DNA of 64,000 nt from Acinetobacter pollinis (GTDB taxonomy: Bacteria > Pseudomonadota > Gammaproteobacteria > Pseudomonadales > Moraxellaceae), in NCBI RefSeq assembly GCF_015627175.1, contig NZ_VTDQ01000002.1:102357-166356 (forward strand), given 5' to 3'. Below the pieces are notes generated by a model. That model had not been told where the DNA came from and did not search any database. It was given only the letters and a program-made list of their open reading frames with translations. Shown here piece after piece: positions 38,266-46,965 of this stretch. Every line of letters begins with the position of its first letter. The first letter of the stretch is position 1. The position numbers were made by a program, and so were the translations under genes.

Positions 38266-38350
38266 TGGTGGGGATGAAGAGACTCGAACTCTTACACCTT
38301 GCGGCGCTGGAACCTAAATCCAGTGCGTCTACCAATTTCGCCACATCCCC
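38266..38350 (-). tRNA. tRNA-Leu (anticodon UAG), copy 2
   Basis: An 85-nt tRNA-Leu with acceptor GGGGATG/CATCCCC, anticodon UAG and encoded CCA, identical in the inspected parts to copy 1. It belongs to the duplicated ~251-bp unit. Confidence 0.95.
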
Positions 38351-38389
38351 TTTGAGTTTCAACTCAGATTTTAGAAAAACTTCTAAAAG

Positions 38390-38463
38390 TGGCAGAGAAT
38401 AAAGGACTCGAACCTTTACGAACGGTTTTGGAGACCGTCATGCTACCATTACATCAATCCTCT
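38390..38463 (-). tRNA. tRNA-Trp (anticodon CCA), copy 2, intact-looking
   Basis: A 74-nt tRNA with acceptor AGAGGAT/ATTCTCT, discriminator G73, anticodon CCA in loop CTCCAAA, standard T-loop TTCGAGT and D-loop with G18G19. All invariant bases are in place and CCA is encoded. The D-arm is AT-rich with a weak T13-G22 pair. Confidence 0.9.
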
Positions 38464-38494
38464 ACATTCTTAACAACATAATGTTATTAAAAAT

Positions 38495-38579
38495 TGGTGG
38501 GGGCGAAGAGACTCGAACTCTTACACCTTGCGGCGCTGGAACCTAAATCCAGTGCGTCTACCAATTTCGCCACGCCCCC
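38495..38579 (-). tRNA. tRNA-Leu (anticodon UAG), copy 3
   Basis: The same tRNA-Leu as the other copies except for acceptor GGGGGCG/CGCCCCC. It is the first gene of the leftward tRNA transcript, directly behind the promoter. Confidence 0.95.
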
Positions 38580-38592
38580 GATGGCTGTGTAT

Positions 38593-38619
38593 ATTATAGA
38601 GAAGTCATTTACATGACAA
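38593..38619 (-). promoter_or_regulatory. sigma-70-type promoter of the tRNA cluster
   Basis: On the minus strand TTGTCA and a consensus TATAAT are 15 nt apart (17 if ACTTGT is taken as the -35). The -10 box ends 13 nt before the 5' end of tRNA-Leu copy 3. Confidence 0.7.
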
Positions 38620-38687
38620 GTATTTTTTTTAAAACTTGTTTTACATGGACAAATAACATTCAAAACATACGCTTAGCTATTTATTTC

Positions 38688-39473
38688 TTATATCAATTGG
38701 ATAACTTGTATCAGTTCAGCAGTTGTTTTAAATCGCAATTCTGAACTTTTTGCCAATAATCCCTCAATGATCAGTTGTAATTTATTGTATTGTTGTGGCA
38801 ATTCAAAAAAATATTCTTGGCAATGTAGTTGCGCCCATGCTTGATAAGATTGCGTAGCCAGTCGATGCTGAGTTAACCACTCATAAAGTACAATACCTAA
38901 AGCGTATAAGTCTGTTTGAACTGATTTACAAGCACCATGAAAGAGTTCAGGTGCCATATAGCGTGGCGTTGCGGTTAATGAAACACTATTATTATCAAAA
39001 GCAAAATGAGTATGCTCAAAGTCCAATAGAAATATTTGACCGTTATAAGTTAAAAAGTGGTCTTTTTTAATATCTCCATGAATATATCCAAGTTGATGTA
39101 TTTTCCCTAAACATACAGATAACTTTAGAATAAAACCTATAATCTCAAGCAAATTTAAATCAAAAGGCTGAATATCGAGCAAAGTCTTATCTGCTTCAGG
39201 CAACATTAAACAAAGCATATCATTTTGAATATTCAATTCATCTAAAATTCTAGGGCTTACCTCATACACAGGTAGTGTGACATGATCTTTGTAATGCTTC
39301 TTGTAAAAGAATACTTCATTTTCAAAACCTTTAATGAATACTTCATGCCCCGTATAAGTTTGCGTTTTTAAATAAAAGTATTGATGAGCATTGATCAACC
39401 GATAGACTTTACGCCCATAAACCAAGCTGCTTGACTTTGAAACTACTTCAATATGTTTAAGTTTAGGAGACAT
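38688..39473 (-). CDS. protein-kinase-fold protein coupled to a patatin gene
   Basis: The 261-aa protein has a compact eukaryotic-like kinase fold: candidate ATP lysine in QYFYLKTQ, Glu in FENEVFFY, catalytic loop YIHGDIKKDHFL (HGD at residues 132-134), metal-binding LLDFEHT (DFG reads DFE), activation-segment end ATPRYMAPELF, and helix F motif TDLYALGIVLYEWL. No glycine-rich loop or membrane segment is obvious. The Lys and Asp needed for catalysis are retained, while HRD reads HGD and the loop Asn is replaced by His, as in bacterial RIO/lipopolysaccharide-kinase-like relatives. Its start overlaps the patatin gene end by 11 nt. Confidence 0.75.
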   Translation of the reverse strand: MSPKLKHIEVVSKSSSLVYGRKVYRLINAHQYFYLKTQTYTGHEVFIKGFENEVFFYKKHYKDHVTLPVYEVSPRILDELNIQNDMLCLMLPEADKTLLDIQPFDLNLLEIIGFILKLSVCLGKIHQLGYIHGDIKKDHFLTYNGQIFLLDFEHTHFAFDNNSVSLTATPRYMAPELFHGACKSVQTDLYALGIVLYEWLTQHRLATQSYQAWAQLHCQEYFFELPQQYNKLQLIIEGLLAKSSELRFKTTAELIQVIQLI

Positions 39474-40950
39474 TCGTTTTTTGATTCATTAAATCATCAT
39501 AAATTTGTGTCAGTGTTTTTCCAATACGCGCATAAATTTCTATCATAGACAATTTTGGCCATGTTGCTCGCTCACCTTCTTTTTGGAGTTTTTTGAAGAT
39601 TTCTGGCGTTGGATTTTGAAGTAAATATCCATAATGTCTCAAGTTGTACTTACCAATAATATTAATATCCCCATAATAATATTGATCAACGATGCCATAC
39701 CCATGATCGAGTATACGGCGAACTTGTGGCACAGCTCCTACACGTTCACGCGTAAAGTCCATAACACCTTTTACAAATACCTTACCTTGTCTTCTAACAA
39801 TACGTTCAGGCCAACTCAGTAAATCTTGGCGGTAACGCTCCACATCACTTTGCATAAAGGGAACAACATGAGGATTGGCCTGACTGGCAATGCTATAATT
39901 TACATTATATAGGCGTGCAATTTTTTCTTGAGGAAAATCACTTCTTACACTGCCATCTACCCAACGCGTGTGTTTCATAAAAGGTACATGTTGACCATCG
40001 TGACGTTTAGCAACTAATTCAATCGGAGAAAATAAAATAGGTACGGCACAAGATGCAAGAACAGCACTCCACACCAATAAATCTGGTGATGTATAGCGAT
40101 TTAATACACGAGGGTTTTGCGATGCATTATAAGGAGCAACAGCAATATTAATATCTAACCCAGATTTTTGATGTGCTTCTGCAAAAGTAAGATCTCCTAA
40201 ATGCTCCTGTAAAAAACGCTTTAGATAATTAACATCTGTGAAACCACTTGGATCTTTGAGCAATGTTTTTAAAGATTTGAACTGAAAAACCTGACTATAA
40301 AATTGATCACCTGTCGACAAAGCATTAAAACGATCGCTATCTAATGTACCAAGCATCGCTGTCATAATAGCTCCTGCACTCGACCCAGAAAGTACATTTG
40401 GTAAAAGGTCATTTTCTTTGAGAGCTTTACATACGCCACTATGAAACAAACCTAAGGTCGCTCCCCCCGAAAACATCAGTGCAGGTTGGCCATAAGCTAT
40501 TTTACACAACTCAAAAAACGCTATTTTTTCATCTAAGGAAAGTAAATCCTCTGATACATCTGCAATAAATTTCAAAGACTCATTAACGGTATGAATATAG
40601 TCTTCAATAATTGTCTTTGTACCCAAATAAGAGACAACAAATAGCATTGGATGACAAATATTGGCAATATCGTAGGTTAATCCTTCGTGAAGAATGGAAA
40701 TAAGATCTTTAACTCTACCCTGTCTTTTATATTTTTTTAATAAAAATAAACGATGTGTAATCACTTCGCTGTCAAAATAAATGGAACTATTGTCTTCTTT
40801 CCATAATTGTATTCCTGACGTTTGATCAAGTTGATGTGCTATTTCTTGCCATTCTGCATAGCTATTTGCATGTGCAAGCTGTTGCTCAAGTCTTTTTATT
40901 TTATACGTTTGCTGAAAGTTGCTCGCATGTTTTGATAATAGCTTTAACAT
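39463..40950 (-). CDS. patatin-like phospholipase with DUF3336 N-terminus
   Basis: The ATG at 40950 has AGGATG 5 nt upstream and is preferred to an earlier in-frame start; it gives 495 aa. The N-terminal ~150 residues are helical and DUF3336-like (AYAEWQEIAHQLDQTSGIQL region). The patatin domain has oxyanion loop FSGGATLGLFHSGV, nucleophile elbow SGSSAGAIMTAM, and the catalytic Asp in TRWVDGSVRSDFP. DUF3336-patatins are yeast Tgl3/4/5-like lipases acting on glycerolipids. The start precedes an overlapping kinase-fold gene, so the two are co-expressed. Confidence 0.88.
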   Translation of the reverse strand: MLKLLSKHASNFQQTYKIKRLEQQLAHANSYAEWQEIAHQLDQTSGIQLWKEDNSSIYFDSEVITHRLFLLKKYKRQGRVKDLISILHEGLTYDIANICHPMLFVVSYLGTKTIIEDYIHTVNESLKFIADVSEDLLSLDEKIAFFELCKIAYGQPALMFSGGATLGLFHSGVCKALKENDLLPNVLSGSSAGAIMTAMLGTLDSDRFNALSTGDQFYSQVFQFKSLKTLLKDPSGFTDVNYLKRFLQEHLGDLTFAEAHQKSGLDINIAVAPYNASQNPRVLNRYTSPDLLVWSAVLASCAVPILFSPIELVAKRHDGQHVPFMKHTRWVDGSVRSDFPQEKIARLYNVNYSIASQANPHVVPFMQSDVERYRQDLLSWPERIVRRQGKVFVKGVMDFTRERVGAVPQVRRILDHGYGIVDQYYYGDINIIGKYNLRHYGYLLQNPTPEIFKKLQKEGERATWPKLSMIEIYARIGKTLTQIYDDLMNQKTNVS

Positions 40951-41127
40951 TCTACATCCTAATTTTTTACATGCATGAAAAGACGCATTATAAAAGTAAA
41001 CCAATATAATGGTATCTATAAAACATTTTAGAAAATATAAAAAGAGGTGAAGTACAACTTTTATGCTTTACTTGTAAATGGTTTTTAAATATTTTAAAAG
41101 TAAGAAATTAAACGATAATATAAAATT

Positions 41128-42003
41128 ATGGCACATATTGAACTTCCAGATGATCTGTTAGACACGCTTTCTCAGGTTCTACAACAATTAAAACATACTC
41201 TTCCTCAAGTAAAGCAAGAAACTGATTTTTCAGCCCCTGCTTATAAATGGCAAAATAAACAACTGATTGCCCTACACTCTCCCAAAGCCATGCACCTAGA
41301 TGACCTCAAGGGCATTGAACGCCAAAAGAAAGTAATCATTCAAAATACTGAACAATTCTTACAGGGCCTTCCAGCAAACGATATTCTACTGACGGGTTCT
41401 CGAGGAACGGGTAAATCTTCTATTGTTCGTGCATTACTCACGCAATATCAAGATATAGGTTTAAGACTTATAGAAATTGAACGTGATGATCTTTCAGACT
41501 TACCTATTATTCAAGCACAAATTAAGCATCGCCCTGAAAAATTTATTGTCTATTGTGATGACCTTGCATTTAATGCAGAAGACGAGAATTATCGTAGTTT
41601 AAAAAGCGTATTGGATGGGTCTTTACAATCAGGCGATAACAATTTTATTGTCTATGCAACAAGTAATAGACGTCATTTGCTTCCTGAATTTATGCATGAA
41701 AATACACCTGCTACACGTGTCGACGTTCCACAATATACAGAGCTACATCCTCAAGAAGCGATTGAAGAGAAAATTTCGCTCTCGGATCGCTTCGGACTAT
41801 GGCTTTCATTTTATCCTATGGATCAGAATCTGTATTTAGAAATCGTTGAACACTACTTAACAAAGAGTGGCTTAGAATTTAATCAGGAAGTAAAAGGTGA
41901 AGCATTGCGATGGTGTCAAATGAGAGGACAACGTTCAGGAAGAGCAGCTTATCAATTTTCCAAACATTGGATTGGATCATATCAACTTAATAAAAACCAT
42001 TAA
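41128..42003 (+). CDS. DUF815 family AAA+-type ATPase
   Basis: The 291-aa protein matches DUF815: LKGIERQKKVIIQNTEQFL, P-loop LLTGSRGTGKSSIVRALL (about residue 90), RLIEIERDDLSDLP, Walker B KFIVYCDDLAFN, sensor VYATSNRRHLLPE and the second region IEEKISLSDRFGLWLSFYP. The family's cellular role is not known to me. It is a single gene divergent from the patatin gene with 177 bp between the starts. Confidence 0.88.
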   Translation: MAHIELPDDLLDTLSQVLQQLKHTLPQVKQETDFSAPAYKWQNKQLIALHSPKAMHLDDLKGIERQKKVIIQNTEQFLQGLPANDILLTGSRGTGKSSIVRALLTQYQDIGLRLIEIERDDLSDLPIIQAQIKHRPEKFIVYCDDLAFNAEDENYRSLKSVLDGSLQSGDNNFIVYATSNRRHLLPEFMHENTPATRVDVPQYTELHPQEAIEEKISLSDRFGLWLSFYPMDQNLYLEIVEHYLTKSGLEFNQEVKGEALRWCQMRGQRSGRAAYQFSKHWIGSYQLNKNH

Positions 42004-42250
42004 AATCAATATCCTAAAAAAAATATGGTTTTTTATTTACCTTCCAGTTAAAGGGTGATTTTTAACCATATCCACACATTCATTCATCTAAAAATACATA
42101 CGCATGCTACTATAAATAAAAATGTAACTTTAAAATATATGTTTTATTACATTTTACATTGCAAGATGAATATGAAAATGGTTTAAGATTTTTCTATTCT
42201 ATATTCGTATTCATTTTAATTTTTAAAATTTAATTTATTAGGAAAACAAT

Positions 42251-43165
42251 ATGCAAGCGTTCTCAATTCCCCTCATGGCAGGTGAAGTTAATGCAATTCT
42301 TAGAAAAGAAAAACAACAACTGCGCGTTCCTGTTCAGCCTCAGCCAAACAATAGTGAAGATGCAAAAAAATTAAATATTCCTTTCCAAGTTGGTGACCAA
42401 ATTTGGATTCAAGAAAACTGGGCTGCACACTGGTCTTATAATGATGCTTCTCCTGAAGAATGTCAGAGCCCAAATACAGATGACGATAACTACTGGTACC
42501 AAGCAGATGGTATCGGCTCTAAAGGGTCTAAAGGTAGTCCATCATCATTAAGAGGTACATGGCGACTTGCAGAAACTATGCCTCAGTTTGTTTCTCGTTT
42601 ACATCTTATAGTAGAAAAAGTTTGGATCGAGCAAATTAAAGACATTAGCGAAGACAGTGCCCGAGCTATGGGTTTTATACCTGAATTCTTTAAAAATGTG
42701 AAAGAACAGGAACTTGGGGAAGACTATCAAGCAACAGCAAAAGATGCTTTCTTAGAAGATTGGGAACAGTTCCGTGGTGAACTTGATTTATGGACATATG
42801 CCATTGAATTTAGTTTAGATGCAGATAAGTCGACATTACATCCTGCCTTTTTAAATGATCGTGAAACACTTAGCTATAAAGTAGACTGTTCAATCAAAGA
42901 TACTCAAACAGAAGATTTGAAAGAATTAAGTTATACCACTGAAGATAAATCCTTGGTATGTGCACTTGAACATGTATTGGTCGAAGAATTTAAAAACGAT
43001 TTCAAAGATTTAAGCCACGACTTTAATAATCTTGGTGAGTTCTTTAAAATCATTGATATTGAGTCAATTCGTTATATCCAAGAGCTCAACCATATCGATT
43101 TAGACTTTGAAGTACGTGCTAAAAATAAACGTGTTTCCATTAAAGTAGAACTTCTTTCTTTATAA
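42251..43165 (+). CDS. ASCH-like phage-type domain protein, 304 aa
   Basis: AGGAAAA precedes the ATG. The first ~170 residues read like the ASCH-type proteins common in phages: IPLMAGEVNAILRKEKQQLR parallels the family start where a TQTRR stretch follows, VGDQIWIQENWAAHW parallels the GD-LWVRE-W motif, and RLHLIVEKVWIEQIKDISED parallels the strand before the Glu-Asp-Ala-helix. The remaining ~130 residues are acidic and not recognised. The family binds RNA or modified bases in some cases; the role here is unknown. A terminator follows. Confidence 0.65.
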   Translation: MQAFSIPLMAGEVNAILRKEKQQLRVPVQPQPNNSEDAKKLNIPFQVGDQIWIQENWAAHWSYNDASPEECQSPNTDDDNYWYQADGIGSKGSKGSPSSLRGTWRLAETMPQFVSRLHLIVEKVWIEQIKDISEDSARAMGFIPEFFKNVKEQELGEDYQATAKDAFLEDWEQFRGELDLWTYAIEFSLDADKSTLHPAFLNDRETLSYKVDCSIKDTQTEDLKELSYTTEDKSLVCALEHVLVEEFKNDFKDLSHDFNNLGEFFKIIDIESIRYIQELNHIDLDFEVRAKNKRVSIKVELLSL

Positions 43166-43180
43166 GTCATTGGCTATAAA

Positions 43181-43204
43181 AAAACCCACATTATGTGGGT
43201 TTTT
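43181..43204. terminator. bidirectional terminator between the ASCH-like gene and acnB
   Basis: AAAACCCACA/TGTGGGTTTT with a 3-nt loop, flanked by A and T runs, lies between two convergent genes and fits termination in both directions. Confidence 0.9.
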
Positions 43205-43220
43205 TTACATGTACGTTGAA

Positions 43221-45860
43221 TTAAGTAAGTTGTGCTGTAGCTATTTTCTTTGTATCCACATTTACAGCAGCATTTCGATACTCACCCATTTGATCAAAAT
43301 TCATGTATCTATAAATATCAGAAGACATGCTATCAATCTGAGAAGCATACACGCTATATTCTTCAGGAGTTGGAAGCTTACCTAGTACAGCAGCAACAGA
43401 GGCAAGCTCAGCCGATGCAAGGTACACATTTGCACCCTGACCTAGACGGTTTGGAAAGTTACGCGTCGAGGTTGAGACCACTGTTGTGTTTGGTGCAACA
43501 CGTGCTTGGTTACCCATACATAATGAACAGCCTGGCATTTCTGTACGTGCTCCTGCACGCCCATAAGTATTATAGAAACCTTCTTCCATAAGCTGATGTT
43601 CATCCATACGTGTTGGAGGAGCAATCCATAAGCGTGTCGACAAAGAACCACTCGGTATTTTATCTAATAACTTACCTGCAGCACGGAAATGACCAATATT
43701 TGTCATACATGAACCAATGAATACTTCATCAATTTTTACACCCTGAACATCAGACAGTAACTTGGCATCATCTGGGTCATTTGGACAGCACAATACAGGT
43801 TCTTTAATATCAGCAAGATCAATTTCATATACTTTCGTGTATTCTGCATCAGGATCAGCTTTGAGTAAGTTTGGTTCAGCCAACCACTTTTCCATATTTT
43901 CTACACGGCGTGCCATGGTACGTGCATCACCATAGCCTTGTGAAATCATCCATTTCAGCATCGTAATATTTGAACGCAAATACTCTGCTACTTTCTCTTC
44001 CGAAAGCGTAATGGCACAACCTGCAGCTGAACGCTCAGCAGATGCATCAGACAATTCAAATGCTTGTTCAACGGTCAGTTCATTTTCCATTTCAGTCAGA
44101 TCAATTTCTAAAATACGACCTGAAAAAATGTTTTTCTTACCTTTTTTCTCAATGGTAAGATCACCAGCTTGAATCGCATAGTATGGAATCGCATGGACAA
44201 GGTCACGTAATGTAATACCTGGCCCCATTTTACCTTTAAATTTAACTAAAACAGACTCAGGCATATCTAACGGCATTACACCCGTTGCTGCAGCGAATGC
44301 AACTAGCCCTGAACCTGCTGGGAAAGAAATACCTAGTGGGAAACGTGTATGTGAATCTCCACCTGTACCTACAGTATCTGGAAGCAACATGCGGTTTAAC
44401 CAAGAGTGGATAATACCATCACCCGGTCGTAATGAAACTCCACCACGGTTCATAATAAAATCAGGCAATGTGTGTTGCATTTGTACATCGACTGGTTTTG
44501 GATAAGCTGCTGTATGGCAAAAAGACTGCATGACTAAATCGGCAGAGAAACCTAAACATGCCAAATCCTTCAGTTCATCTCTAGTCATTGGCCCTGTGGT
44601 ATCTTGAGAACCAACAGTCGTCATACGTGGTTCGCAATAAGTATCTGGACGAACACCTTGTCCTTCAGGTAATCCACACGCACGACCAACCATTTTCTGA
44701 GCCAGTGTAAAGCCTTTACCAGAATCATGCGGATGTTTAGGTTGACGGAATAATGTAGATGGTGGCAAACCTAGTGCTTCTCTTGCCTTCGTTGTTAATC
44801 CACGTCCAATAATTAAATTAATACGTCCACCTGCGCGAACTTCATCTAATAATACAGGTGTTTTTAATTCAGACTCTGCAATCTGTTCGCCATTTTTAAA
44901 TGCAGTGACTTTTGCTTCTGCTTTATTAATTTTAAGCAGAATTTCATCACCCATATTCATTTCAGAAACATCAATCTCTACAGGTAATGCGCCAGCATCC
45001 TCCATAGTATTGAAGAAAATAGGCGCAACTTTACCACCTAAGCAGACACCGCCATCTTTCTTATTTGGAATGTGAGGAATATCTTCCCCAAAATACCAAA
45101 GTACAGAGTTGGTTGCAGATTTACGAGATGATCCCGTTCCAACAACATCACCCACATAAGCGACTTGATTGCCTTTTGCCAAGAGCGCTTTAATTTGTTG
45201 AATTGGGCCTACTTCACCTTGCTTTTCAGGATGAATTCCATCACGTTCATTCTTTAGCATCGCAGTTGCATGCAAAGGAATATCTGGACGACTCCAAGCA
45301 TCTTGTGCAGGTGAAAGATCATCTGTATTGGTTTCGCCTGTGACTTTAAATACAGTAATTTTAATTTCTTCTGGAACATCTTTACGGCTAGTAAACCATT
45401 CTGCTTCTGCCCATGAATTCATCACTGCTTGAGCATTTTCATTACCCGCTTTGGCCTTCTCTGCAACGTCATGAAATGCATCAAATACGAGTAATGTCTT
45501 TTTAAGTGCTGTTGCTGCAAGCTTACCTAATTGCGAATCAGTCAGTAAATCGACCAATGGTGCAACATTATATCCACCTAACATTGTACCTAGTAAGTAA
45601 ACTGCACGTTCTTTTGTCACTAGCGGTGATTCCGTTTCACCTTTAGCAACAGCAGCAAGAAAAGCTGCTTTCACATAAGCAGCTTGGTCAACCCCTGCAG
45701 GAATACGGTTTTCTAGTAAATCGACTAAATATGCCTCTTCACCTGCTGGTGGGTTCTTTAATAATTCAACTAGTTCAACGGTTTGTGCATCGTTTAATGG
45801 TTGTGGTGGGATTCCAAGTGCGGCACGTTCTTCAACGTGTTGGCGGTAAGCTTTTAGCAC
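43221..45860 (-). CDS. acnB: aconitate hydratase B
   Basis: [4Fe-4S] enzyme of the TCA and methylcitrate cycles that isomerises citrate and isocitrate. The GTG at 45860 is taken as start: it gives (V)LKAYRQHVEERAALGI, the exact counterpart of the E. coli AcnB N-terminus, with GAGGAAG upstream; eight extra in-frame codons before it lack a ribosome site. The HEAT-like N-terminal domain (LVELLKNPPAGEEAYLVDLL) is followed by the swivel domain and the cluster region, with cysteines in FIGSCMTNIGHFRAAG and PGCSLCMGNQARV. Length 879 aa, typical of Acinetobacter AcnB. Confidence 0.95.
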   Translation of the reverse strand: MLKAYRQHVEERAALGIPPQPLNDAQTVELVELLKNPPAGEEAYLVDLLENRIPAGVDQAAYVKAAFLAAVAKGETESPLVTKERAVYLLGTMLGGYNVAPLVDLLTDSQLGKLAATALKKTLLVFDAFHDVAEKAKAGNENAQAVMNSWAEAEWFTSRKDVPEEIKITVFKVTGETNTDDLSPAQDAWSRPDIPLHATAMLKNERDGIHPEKQGEVGPIQQIKALLAKGNQVAYVGDVVGTGSSRKSATNSVLWYFGEDIPHIPNKKDGGVCLGGKVAPIFFNTMEDAGALPVEIDVSEMNMGDEILLKINKAEAKVTAFKNGEQIAESELKTPVLLDEVRAGGRINLIIGRGLTTKAREALGLPPSTLFRQPKHPHDSGKGFTLAQKMVGRACGLPEGQGVRPDTYCEPRMTTVGSQDTTGPMTRDELKDLACLGFSADLVMQSFCHTAAYPKPVDVQMQHTLPDFIMNRGGVSLRPGDGIIHSWLNRMLLPDTVGTGGDSHTRFPLGISFPAGSGLVAFAAATGVMPLDMPESVLVKFKGKMGPGITLRDLVHAIPYYAIQAGDLTIEKKGKKNIFSGRILEIDLTEMENELTVEQAFELSDASAERSAAGCAITLSEEKVAEYLRSNITMLKWMISQGYGDARTMARRVENMEKWLAEPNLLKADPDAEYTKVYEIDLADIKEPVLCCPNDPDDAKLLSDVQGVKIDEVFIGSCMTNIGHFRAAGKLLDKIPSGSLSTRLWIAPPTRMDEHQLMEEGFYNTYGRAGARTEMPGCSLCMGNQARVAPNTTVVSTSTRNFPNRLGQGANVYLASAELASVAAVLGKLPTPEEYSVYASQIDSMSSDIYRYMNFDQMGEYRNAAVNVDTKKIATAQLT

Positions 45861-46029
45861 GGTATTCTTCCTCTTTTTTCTCAAAAATTACTTACTATTC
45901 CTATTGCTGTAAGTAATGTACTGTTTAAATTTTACTAAAGTTAATTCCAAAAGTTAATGTTATTCGGGTGTTTGTTTATGATGCTCATTATTTTCTACGG
46001 AAATACTACGCCGTAAGATCATAAAAATA

Positions 46030-46051
46030 AAGCACTCAATGTGAGTGCTTT
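46030..46051 (-). terminator. terminator after the 46061 lipoprotein gene
   Basis: AAAGCACTCA/TGAGTGCTTT with a short loop and ATTTTTATG following on the minus strand lies 10 nt past the lipoprotein stop codon. Confidence 0.85.
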
Positions 46052-46060
46052 AGTATAGAT

Positions 46061-46396
46061 TTATGGTTGCTGTGCAACACAACTTTCGTATCGGCCTTTA
46101 CCAAAATCGGCCATTGCCTTTTCCTTTTGTGCCATCTGTTCATAAAGTGGAACGTTGTATGCTTCTTCAACAAGACTGACTAAGTAATCTCGTGCATGTT
46201 GATCCTGAATTTTTTTGGCATTTTCTAAAGCTGCGTTTTTATCAATACCTTGTTGGCGGTCTGTCATAATATTGAACGCAGCACTTGGAATTGATTTACA
46301 GAATCCTTGCCATGCTTCTTGAGGAGAAACTTGTTTATGACCACCACAACCCGTTAATACAACACTACCTAAGACAAGTAACAATAGTTTTTTCAT
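46061..46396 (-). CDS. small lipoprotein, paralogue of the 17241 protein
   Basis: The ATG at 46396 gives MKKLLLLVLGSVVLTGCGGH, a signal peptide with lipobox LTGC (Cys 17); eleven upstream codons are not signal-like. The mature ~95 residues are helical and share with the 17241 protein the pattern LVEEAYNVPL...QKEKAMADFGKGRYESC, ending in a Cys. It would be anchored to a membrane facing the periplasm. The function is unknown. Confidence 0.75.
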   Translation of the reverse strand: MKKLLLLVLGSVVLTGCGGHKQVSPQEAWQGFCKSIPSAAFNIMTDRQQGIDKNAALENAKKIQDQHARDYLVSLVEEAYNVPLYEQMAQKEKAMADFGKGRYESCVAQQP

Positions 46397-46578
46397 TTCA
46401 ACTCCAAGCCAATATGACTTTGATTTCAAGCGATTAGAATTTTAAAAAGTATCCTACCACTTTGCGCACTCTATATTCTATTAAAAATTAAATTCCTACA
46501 AAGCTAAATTTAAACATTTTGTTGATAATTAAACAATTTGTTGATAATATCAATACACCAATATTTTGACGTTCTGCT

Positions 46579-46962
46579 ATGAATGCACACCAATTAATTT
46601 ATCACCAGAGTTCTCTGCCTTTTCCTTTTGCAAAAGCAACAGAGTTTAATCAGATTTTATACCTTTCAGGTCAAGTTTCGTTGGCAGAAGATGCTACCCC
46701 TATTTATGGTAGTGTATCTACACAAACACAACGCATTATGACCAATATCTCCAACACGCTAATTGAGCTTCAAAGTGACCTTAATCAAATTATAAAAGTA
46801 ACAGTTTGGCTTTCAGATATGTCACACTTTGAAGAATTTAATAAGGCATATAGGACTTTTTTCTCTCAAGGCTTTCCTGCACGTAGTGTAGTTTGCAGTA
46901 AACTTGCTTTCGGTTTAGACGTGGAAATTGAAGTACAAGCCCTAAAAATTATTGAGATATAA
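46579..46962 (+). CDS. RidA (YjgF/YER057c/UK114) family protein
   Basis: RidA-type enamine/imine deaminase, 127 aa. The family features are the N-terminal PFPFAKATEFNQILYLSGQV, the central ISNTLIELQSDLNQIIKVTVWL, and the C-terminal catalytic Arg in PARSVVCSKLAFGLDVEIEVQAL. It lies 3 nt upstream of a PLP-dependent dehydratase gene. RidA removes the reactive enamines that such dehydratases produce, so the pair is functionally coherent. Confidence 0.92.
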   Translation: MNAHQLIYHQSSLPFPFAKATEFNQILYLSGQVSLAEDATPIYGSVSTQTQRIMTNISNTLIELQSDLNQIIKVTVWLSDMSHFEEFNKAYRTFFSQGFPARSVVCSKLAFGLDVEIEVQALKIIEI

Positions 46963-46965
46963 ACC

